The position numbers and the translations under genes were made by a program. Shown here piece after piece: positions 57,354-64,000 of a stretch of DNA of 64,000 nucleotides. Source of the stretch: Rhodoblastus acidophilus (GTDB lineage Bacteria; Pseudomonadota; Alphaproteobacteria; Rhizobiales; Beijerinckiaceae); assembly GCF_900187365.1 (NCBI RefSeq), contig NZ_FYDG01000002.1:558001-622000 (forward strand). The letters run 5' to 3'. The notes beneath the pieces were generated by a model. The model saw only the letters and a list, made by a program, of their open reading frames with translations, was not told the DNA's origin and did not search any database. Each line of letters opens with the position of its first letter. Within the stretch, counting starts at the first letter, position 1.

Positions 57354-58420
57354 CGGCTATGTTCGATTCCCTCCTGCCGCTGCTGCGGGGCCTGGACCCT
57401 GAGCGCGCGCATAATCTCACCATCTTCGGCCTGGCGAACCTGCCGCTGCCGCCGGCCCTGGAGGACGATCCGCTGCTCGCGCAAAACGTGTTCGGCCTGG
57501 ATTTTCCCAATCCGGTCGGCATGGCCGCCGGCTTCGACAAGGAAGCCAAGGTCCCGGACGCGCTGCTCAAGCTCGGCTTCGGCTTCACGGAAGTCGGCAC
57601 GCTCACGCCGCGCCCGCAGCCGGGCAACGCCAAGCCGCGCCTGTTCCGCCTGCCCGAGGATCGCGGCGTCATCAACCGCTTCGGCTTCAACAACGCCGGC
57701 CATTTACGCGCGAGAGAGCGTTTGCTGAGACGGGCGGCGCGGGGCGGCGTGGTCGGCGTCAATATCGGCGCCAACAAGGATTCGACCGACCGCGCCGCCG
57801 ATTATGTGGCGGGCGTGAAAACTTTCGCGGATCTGGCCAGCTATTTCACCGTCAACATTTCCTCGCCCAACACGCCGGGCCTGCGCGACCTGCAACAGGC
57901 CGGCGCGCTCGACGACCTGTTGGCCCGGGTGATCGCGGCGCGCGACGAGGCGGCGGACGATCTGCCGCGCCGCCCGGTCTTGCTGAAAATCGCGCCGGAC
58001 CTGACCCTGCACGATCTCGACGACGTGGTGCGCGTCGCGCGCGAAAGAGGCGTCGATGGCATGATCGTCTCCAACACCACTTTGGCCCGGCCGGATTCGC
58101 TGCGCGGCGAGGCGCAGGGCGAAACCGGCGGTCTGTCCGGCGCGCCGCTGTTCACGCTGGCCACCCGGATGCTGGCCCAGACTTTTACGCGCGTCGAGGG
58201 GCAGTTTCCGCTGATCGGCGTCGGCGGCGTAGACTCGCCGGAGGCGGCCTGGGCCAAGATCGAGGCCGGCGCCAGCCTGATCCAGCTCTATTCGGCGCTG
58301 GTGTTCGAGGGGTTGGGGCTGGTCGGGCGGATCAAGCAGGGCCTGATCGAACGGCTGCGCGCCCGCAAGCTCGACGGCGTCGGTCCGGCTGTGGGCTCGG
58401 CCGTCAGCGACTGGCTGTGA
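57350..58420 (+). CDS. pyrD: Dihydroorotate dehydrogenase (quinone)
   Basis: PyrD class 2 oxidises dihydroorotate to orotate at the inner membrane with ubiquinone, the fourth step of UMP synthesis. The 356-residue product has an N-terminal amphipathic helix ([19 protein letters not shown]), [19 protein letters not shown], the FMN-site [16 protein letters not shown] with catalytic Ser in NISSPN, and [20 protein letters not shown]. The ATG overlaps the DUF952 stop (ATGA), as is usual for this pair in Hyphomicrobiales. The 3' end overlaps the opposite-strand glycosyltransferase end by 17 bp. Confidence 0.95.
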   Translation: MTAMFDSLLPLLRGLDPERAHNLTIFGLANLPLPPALEDDPLLAQNVFGLDFPNPVGMAAGFDKEAKVPDALLKLGFGFTEVGTLTPRPQPGNAKPRLFRLPEDRGVINRFGFNNAGHLRARERLLRRAARGGVVGVNIGANKDSTDRAADYVAGVKTFADLASYFTVNISSPNTPGLRDLQQAGALDDLLARVIAARDEAADDLPRRPVLLKIAPDLTLHDLDDVVRVARERGVDGMIVSNTTLARPDSLRGEAQGETGGLSGAPLFTLATRMLAQTFTRVEGQFPLIGVGGVDSPEAAWAKIEAGASLIQLYSALVFEGLGLVGRIKQGLIERLRARKLDGVGPAVGSAVSDWL

Positions 58421-59903
58421 CCGGCGGAAGCAACAGCAGATCCGCGCGCCATTGATAATGGCTGAAGCCGAACACGCCGGGCGCTGCGAACGCGCGCCGC
58501 GGCGCCGTTCGCAGCGCGGGATAAGCTTTGAAAATCAGCTCGTCGCGTCGGGTGTGGGTCAAGATCGCCACCCCGCCCGTCCCCGCGCATTGGCTGACAT
58601 CCACTGGCCTCGACCATTCCGCGTGGTCGAAATCGACGTAACGCGGACGGCTGCGGAGCCACAAAACGGTCGAAGCCCCCAGCGCGGCCTCCGCAATCAC
58701 CACGCACTTGACCGGCCCGCGCGCGTGCGAGTCCCAAAACTCCGTGACGGCGGCGGCCAGCCGGCGCGAGTCGGCGGCGTAAAACGTCAGCGGACGGCCG
58801 ATCGCGGCCCCGACGGCGTCGGCGATATAGAGATAGGCCACGAAGGCGGCGGCCGCGACGCCGGAGAACAGCACGATCTTGCCGGCGATCAGGCTTTCCC
58901 CACGCGGGGCGGCGGGCGCGCCGGGAAACAGCAGGCTCAACCCAACCGCGCAGGATGAGGCCAACGGCAAGGCCCACAGCGGTTGCGCGACCTGATGCGT
59001 GGCGATGACCGCCGCCGCCATGGTCACGGAAGGGCCAAAGGCGAGGATCGCTGCGATGACCGCCGTCTCGTCGCGCCAAGCGATCCGATGCAGCGCGACG
59101 CCATAAACGCGCGTCACGATCACAAGAAGGGCGGCGGGCGCGGCGAACAGGACGAACTGACCGACCAAGAGATTGAACGCGCTGAGGGCGACGCCGGAAG
59201 CCTCCACGACTTTGTGGCCCCGCAGCGCATAATCCGCCGCGGCGCCGCCGCTGCGCAGCAGGTCCAGCACATGCGGCGTCAGGATGGCGGCGCAGATGAC
59301 AAGGGCGACATAAGTCATTCCCCTGCGGAATACCGATCGGTAGCGCCGCACGACGAGGCACAGCAGAAACAGGCACGCCAACAGCAACGCCAGCTCATAT
59401 TTCACCAGAAGCCCCAGGCCAGCCGCGACGCCCAGACATACGGCGTCGCGCCCCCGCTCGCGCTCAAAGTAGGAGAGACCGTAATAAAGCGTCGCCGCCC
59501 AGAACGGCGCGAGCATGGAATTGTGGTTGACCTGCACCGCGAAAAACGTCGCCGCGAGCGAAATCAGGAACAGCATGACCGCGACCGCCGCCGTCGGCGG
59601 CCCGCCGTAAAGCCGGGCCGCCCGCCACACATAGACGGCTGCGACGGCCATGCCGACCTGGCTCATCAGCAACAGCAGGAAGATCGGCGCATGGCCGACG
59701 CCGAGCACGCCCCGGATCATCAGCGACAGCAAGGGCGGGTGGCGGGCGGAGCCGAGAGACGGCTCGTCGCCCCAATAGGCCGCCTCAAGCGTATCCTGAT
59801 GCAGGTTTCCGACCAGCAGCGCCGGCGCGACCGACCAGATCAGGGCGTGCGCGGCGGCGGCGCGCGCGACCGGCGATATCCACAAGGCCCAGGGTCGATC
59901 CAT
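58404..59903 (-). CDS. GT39-like membrane glycosyltransferase (ArnT/PMT fold)
   Basis: The 499-residue protein has about ten membrane segments and the N-terminal acidic motif [20 protein letters not shown] in the first large loop, the site of the catalytic Asp/Glu in GT39/ArnT-type enzymes. [20 protein letters not shown] and [17 protein letters not shown] are further family-like pieces. Such enzymes move sugars from polyprenyl phosphate donors to lipid A, proteins or other acceptors at the periplasmic face. The acceptor cannot be read here. It lies about 140 bp downstream of zapA and its 3' end overlaps pyrD convergently. Confidence 0.82.
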   Translation of the reverse strand: MDRPWALWISPVARAAAAHALIWSVAPALLVGNLHQDTLEAAYWGDEPSLGSARHPPLLSLMIRGVLGVGHAPIFLLLLMSQVGMAVAAVYVWRAARLYGGPPTAAVAVMLFLISLAATFFAVQVNHNSMLAPFWAATLYYGLSYFERERGRDAVCLGVAAGLGLLVKYELALLLACLFLLCLVVRRYRSVFRRGMTYVALVICAAILTPHVLDLLRSGGAAADYALRGHKVVEASGVALSAFNLLVGQFVLFAAPAALLVIVTRVYGVALHRIAWRDETAVIAAILAFGPSVTMAAAVIATHQVAQPLWALPLASSCAVGLSLLFPGAPAAPRGESLIAGKIVLFSGVAAAAFVAYLYIADAVGAAIGRPLTFYAADSRRLAAAVTEFWDSHARGPVKCVVIAEAALGASTVLWLRSRPRYVDFDHAEWSRPVDVSQCAGTGGVAILTHTRRDELIFKAYPALRTAPRRAFAAPGVFGFSHYQWRADLLLLPPVTASR

Positions 59904-59958
59904 GCCGAGCTCCGCGACGCCCGAGGCGGGACGCGCGCGGGAGAGGCGGATGTCAAAT

Positions 59959-60041
59959 GCGCGAGGCGCGGGACCGGTTCAGGGTCCGGCCCCTCATCGG
60001 GAGCTTTTGCGGTTCGGCCGAAGCGGCTCGACGCCTCGCGC
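59959..60041 (-). other. Long-range hairpin in the zapA to glycosyltransferase intergenic region
   Basis: GCGCGAGGCG and CGCCTCGCGC are perfect 10-bp arms 63 nt apart. Inside lies a second stem (CCGGTCCC with GGGGCCGG, one wobble). It could be a structured 3' end of the zapA message or a small RNA. Downstream of zapA is where 6S RNA sits in many proteobacteria, but 83 nt is short for 6S and no 6S core was recognised. Confidence 0.35.
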
Positions 60042-60042
60042 G

Positions 60043-60402
60043 CTAGCTTTGGTTCAGCGCCTTGATCGCGGCGGCGACCCTGGCCGTGGCCTTGTCGAGC
60101 ATTTTCGCGGCCCATTCGGCCTGTTCCTGCCGGCGCAGCTGCGCCGTCTCGACCTCGGCGCGGGCCGTTTCCACGGCCTCCCGCGCTTCCGCCGCCTGCT
60201 TCCTCGCGACGAAAAGCTCGTCGGCCAGCGTGATCGCCGCCATCATCACAATGCGCTGGTCGCCGATCTCGCCGAAGGCGCCGCGCAACTCGTCGATCTT
60301 GGCCTGGACCGTCTGCGCCAGCCCTTCGATATGCGCCTCCTCGCCCTCCTCGCAGGCCATGCGATAGGTGCGGCCGGCTATCGTCACCACCGCCTGGGCC
60401 AT
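60043..60402 (-). CDS. zapA: Cell division protein ZapA
   Basis: ZapA cross-links FtsZ filaments in the Z-ring. The 119-residue product has the N-terminal strand region AQAVVTIAGRTYRMACEEGE, the conserved HIEGLAQTVQAKIDEL, and the IVMMAAITLADELFVARKQA helix, followed by a C-terminal coiled coil. GGGGAGAG precedes the ATG. Its first base is shared with the stop of the DUF4164 gene, so both form one coupled unit. Confidence 0.9.
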   Translation of the reverse strand: MAQAVVTIAGRTYRMACEEGEEAHIEGLAQTVQAKIDELRGAFGEIGDQRIVMMAAITLADELFVARKQAAEAREAVETARAEVETAQLRRQEQAEWAAKMLDKATARVAAAIKALNQS

Positions 60403-60791
60403 CACGACTCTCCCCGCGCGGTGGCGAGAATGGCCCGCACCGCGGCGCTGGCCCGTTCGACCCGCCGCGCCGCCTCGATCTGATTGTCCTGCAGCGTGTC
60501 GATGCGCTCGTTGGCGGCGTCCAGCGCCTGCGCCAGCCGCGACCGGTCCTCCTGCAAGGCGGAATATTCGGCCTCCTGATCCGACAATTGCATGCGGCGG
60601 TCGGTGTGCCGGCTGACGGCGCGGTCGAGCGCCTCCAGGGCGGTCTCCAGCCGCCGCAGCGCCGCCGCCGCCAGATCTTCGGCGGAAGGCGGCGGCTCCG
60701 GCGCGGAGGGGACGGGCGAATGCGCCTCGGCGCCGGACGCAGGTCCCGAATGCGGACTGGGGGAATCGATCGGCAGTGCGGACACGTTCAA
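60402..60791 (-). CDS. DUF4164 coiled-coil protein, ZapA partner gene
   Basis: The 129-residue protein has a Pro/Ser-rich N-terminus (1-40) and a long coiled coil (about 40-125, ALRRLETALEALDRAVSRH, SALQEDRSRLAQALDAANER). This is the DUF4164 pattern found before zapA in Hyphomicrobiales. The stop TGA shares a base with the zapA ATG (TGATG). A role in the divisome with ZapA is an inference from position; no enzymatic motif is present. Confidence 0.83.
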   Translation of the reverse strand: MNVSALPIDSPSPHSGPASGAEAHSPVPSAPEPPPSAEDLAAAALRRLETALEALDRAVSRHTDRRMQLSDQEAEYSALQEDRSRLAQALDAANERIDTLQDNQIEAARRVERASAAVRAILATARGES

Positions 60792-60831
60792 ACTTTCGTC
60801 GCGAATCCCCGGCGGAGGACGTTAACGACAA

Positions 60832-61220
60832 TTTAGCAAAGTCGCGCGCCGCGCCAAGGGGCGCTGGGCGAGAACCGCGCGGCGCCGCTGCGGCGCCTGT
60901 TTAACATGCAGAATCGCGCCCGAGCGGCAAACCCGGCGAATCCCGCCGAAATCCTATTAAAATCCGCTTGGATGCGTTGACAGCGAAGGGCGAACTGCTA
61001 TCAACCCCCTCGTACTTTCGTTTATGCCGATGATCTCGCAGCAAGCAGAATCCGTCCCATATGATGAAACCGGCGGCAATTCTCCGGCCTGGACCGATGA
61101 ACAACGTTGCGTCAGACTGTGCAAAGAGATTAAAGGCCAGTCAGAAATCGAAGCGGGGCTGAGGCCTGCGCTTCAGAGGCGGGCCGCCCCCATGGCCCTA
61201 TCCCCAAAGGAGCGAAACGC
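60832..61220. other. Divergent control region between the DUF4164-zapA unit and gap
   Basis: The region holds a GC-rich stem (CGGCGCCGCTGCGGCGCC) at about 60881-60898, a promoter-like pair at 60977-61004, and a 66-codon open frame (61024-61224) whose stop overlaps the gap ATG. No other gene is seen. Confidence 0.4.
60977..61004 (+). promoter_or_regulatory. Putative sigma70-type promoter of gap
   Basis: TTGACA and TATCAA are spaced by 16 bp, which would start transcription near 61011 and leave a leader of about 210 nt before gap. Sequence match only. Confidence 0.45.
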
Positions 61221-62228
<1,008 letters not shown>

Positions 62229-62240
62229 GCCTGAATTTGA

Positions 62241-62268
62241 GGCGCGCCCGACCGGGCGCGCCTTTTTT
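62241..62268 (+). terminator. Rho-independent terminator between gap and pgk
   Basis: GGCGCGCCC and GGGCGCGCC form a perfect 9-bp stem with a GACC loop, followed by six T residues. It lies 32 nt before the pgk ATG, so pgk expression depends on read-through or on its own promoter. Confidence 0.9.
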
Positions 62269-62300
62269 CTGACCCGTTCTCCAGCCGCCGCGAGTCAATA

Positions 62301-63494
62301 ATGTCCGGTTTCCGCACCCTCGATTCCGCCGATCTCAAGGGCAAGCGCGTGCTTGTCCGCGTCGACCTCAACGTCCCCATGGAGGGCGGCAAGGTCACGG
62401 ACGCCACCCGCATCGAGCGCATCCTGCCCACCCTGAACGAAATTTCGCAAAAGGGCGGCAAGGTCGTCCTGCTCGCCCATTTCGGCCGGCCGAAGAACGG
62501 CCCGGACGAGGCCAATTCGTTAAAACCCGTCGCGAGCGCATTGGCGCAGCATCTCGGCAAGCCCGTCGCCTTCGCCTCCGATTGCATCGGCCCCGTCGCG
62601 GTCGAAGCGGTCAACGCGCTGAAGGACGGCGAATTCCTGCTTCTCGAAAACACCCGCTTCCACAAGGGCGAGGAAAAGAACGACCCCGCCGTGATCGACG
62701 GCCTCGCCGCGCTCGGCGACATCTATGTCAACGACGCTTTTTCGGCCGCGCACCGCGCCCACGCCTCGACCGAAGGGCTGGCGAAGAAGCTGCCGGCCTA
62801 TGCGGGCCGCGCCATGCAGGCCGAAGTCGAGGCTCTGTCCAAGGCGCTGGAAAACCCGGCGCGCCCCGTGGCCGCCGTCGTCGGCGGCGCCAAGGTTTCG
62901 ACCAAGCTGGAGCTTTTGGGCAATCTCACCAAAAAGGTGGATTTCCTGATCATCGGCGGCGGCATGGCCAACACGTTCCTGGCCGCGCAGGGCAAGAACG
63001 TGGGAAAATCGCTGTGCGAGCATGACCTGCTCGACACCGCCCGCGAAATTCTGAACAACGCCGCCGCGAACAAGTGCCGGATCGTGCTGCCGGTGGACGC
63101 CGTGGTGGCGCAGGAATTCAAGGCGCACGCCGCCTCCAAGGTGGTCGGCGTCGATCAGGTTGGGGAAGCCGACATGATCCTCGACGCTGGCCCGCAATCG
63201 GTGTCGGAAGTCGAGAAGGTTCTGGGCGAGGCGAAAACGCTGGTGTGGAACGGCCCGTTCGGCGCGTTCGAGCTGGAGCCGTTCGACGCCGCCACCAACG
63301 CCGTGGCCAAATTCGCCGCGCGCCTGACCGGCGAAGGCAAGCTGCTGACGGTCGCCGGCGGCGGCGACACGGTGGCGGCGCTGAACCATGCCGGCGTCGC
63401 GGAAAAGTTCACCTATGTCTCGACCGCCGGCGGCGCCTTCCTGGAATGGCTCGAAGGCAAGGTGCTGCCCGGCGTCGAAGCGATCCGCGCGTGA
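62301..63494 (+). CDS. pgk: Phosphoglycerate kinase
   Basis: Pgk transfers the acyl phosphate of 1,3-bisphosphoglycerate to ADP. The 397-residue product shows [60 protein letters not shown], and the nucleotide site [17 protein letters not shown] near the C-terminus. It follows gap in the common alphaproteobacterial order. Confidence 0.96.
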   Translation: MSGFRTLDSADLKGKRVLVRVDLNVPMEGGKVTDATRIERILPTLNEISQKGGKVVLLAHFGRPKNGPDEANSLKPVASALAQHLGKPVAFASDCIGPVAVEAVNALKDGEFLLLENTRFHKGEEKNDPAVIDGLAALGDIYVNDAFSAAHRAHASTEGLAKKLPAYAGRAMQAEVEALSKALENPARPVAAVVGGAKVSTKLELLGNLTKKVDFLIIGGGMANTFLAAQGKNVGKSLCEHDLLDTAREILNNAAANKCRIVLPVDAVVAQEFKAHAASKVVGVDQVGEADMILDAGPQSVSEVEKVLGEAKTLVWNGPFGAFELEPFDAATNAVAKFAARLTGEGKLLTVAGGGDTVAALNHAGVAEKFTYVSTAGGAFLEWLEGKVLPGVEAIRA

Positions 63495-63498
63495 AAAA

Positions 63499-64000
63499 AT
63501 GCTCGCGCCGCGCCTGACCGTTTCGGAACTCGGCGAGTTCATCGGGCTTTGCCTCGCGACCGCGTCCCATGTGGTCGCCTCGGGGCAAAGCCGCACGCCG
63601 ATGCTGATCGAGCGGGAGGCGGGTTTGCTGTCGGGCGCCAAGGTCGCCACGCGCGGCATTACGGTCCGCGACGCTCCCAACCCGGAGGTCGCGGCCAGCC
63701 AGAGCATGCTGATCGCGCAATCGGAATATTCCAGGCGCCTGCCCGAGGCGCGCTGCCTCGCCGCCGTGCTGTTCGTCGCCCATCGCGACCCCGGCGAGGG
63801 CGCCTGGCGGCCGGCCATTCTGGTCCGGGCCGGCGCCGCCAAACTGCAAAAAGAATATTTGGCTGTGCTGAATTTTAGCCAGGCCTGTTCAGGACAGCTG
63901 CAAGGATTTGAACAGCTGACCCTTGAAATCCCCAAGGAGCGCGGGCGCGATTTCGCCGCCGGCGAACGCGACGCGCTGATGGCAAGCATATGTAAAGGCA
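63499..64000 (+). CDS. Unrecognised protein gene after pgk (3' end outside window)
   Basis: An open frame runs from an ATG at 63499, 4 nt after the pgk stop, to the window end (167 codons visible). The start reads MLAPRLTVSELGEFIGLCLA. There is no signal peptide, no clear Shine-Dalgarno in the short gap, and no strong motif. It is highly GC in the third codon position up to about 63845, then locally less so (KEYLAVLNFSQACSGQLQGF). Its position suggests cotranscription with pgk. I do not recognise the family; fba often occurs in this position in relatives, and this is not fba. Confidence 0.6.
   Translation, partial: MLAPRLTVSELGEFIGLCLATASHVVASGQSRTPMLIEREAGLLSGAKVATRGITVRDAPNPEVAASQSMLIAQSEYSRRLPEARCLAAVLFVAHRDPGEGAWRPAILVRAGAAKLQKEYLAVLNFSQACSGQLQGFEQLTLEIPKERGRDFAAGERDALMASICKG

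Overview
The window is 64 kb of high-GC DNA that reads as a continuous piece of an alphaproteobacterial chromosome, most likely from the Hyphomicrobiales (Rhizobiales). The signs are: a C4-pathway 5-aminolevulinate synthase (HemA), class I lysyl-tRNA synthetase, L25/Ctc followed by Pth, and a set of small families typical of this group (DUF6460, TIGR02300/FYDLN, DUF4167, DUF2794, DUF4164). The exact genus cannot be fixed from the sequence; a Beijerinckiaceae or Methylocystaceae relative is a guess. Nothing looks like a prophage, plasmid, CRISPR array, insertion sequence, rRNA or tRNA.

Layout. 1-9177: the 5' part of a secreted His-rich cell-wall amidase-like protein, a GlfT2-like galactofuranosyltransferase, then a transporter-fused hybrid histidine kinase, hemA and a LuxR-type response regulator. 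9320-16995: small envelope proteins, a candidate small RNA, mtnP, rplY-pth, a LOG-family hydrolase coupled to a beta-CASP nuclease, a lytic transglycosylase and an L,D-transpeptidase. 17006-19572: a decaying operon (hflK/hflC deletion chimera, Nramp transporter with two frameshifts, TerC with two frameshifts) behind an FNR/FixK-type box. 19686-28532: cell-wall hydrolase, TPR glycosyltransferase, FYDLN protein, clpB, DUF4167 and prmC. 28529-36584: htpG, DUF2794, ftsY-yciB, RluA-type pseudouridine synthase, AI-2E exporter family protein, asd, psiE.

36537-47050 is mainly a valine/branched-chain acyl-CoA catabolic region: an FAD oxidoreductase, enoyl-CoA hydratase, 3-hydroxyisobutyrate dehydrogenase and acyl-CoA dehydrogenase in one operon, methylmalonate-semialdehyde dehydrogenase divergent from it across a REPIN-like repeat, then two LysR regulators, a cupin and 3-hydroxyisobutyryl-CoA hydrolase. 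Together these cover isobutyryl-CoA to propionyl-CoA. Between mmsA and the first LysR gene lies an unlisted 29-codon membrane-peptide gene with a strong Shine-Dalgarno, its own terminator, and a dyad upstream of its promoter.

47057-64000: Rrf2 regulator, AmpG-type transporter, pgm, FFLEELY protein, GMC oxidoreductase, ArsB/NhaD-type transporter, YdcZ-type protein, a low-GC orphan, lysK, DUF952-pyrD, a GT39-like membrane glycosyltransferase, zapA with its DUF4164 partner, and gap-pgk followed by an unrecognised gene cut by the window end.

The most novel-looking items are the LysR/29-residue membrane peptide module (43534-43797), the decaying hfl-Nramp-TerC operon, the candidate small RNA at 10174-10304, and an apparent CTG start for prmC overlapping the htpG stop codon. 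All of these rest on reading the sequence; no database search was possible.
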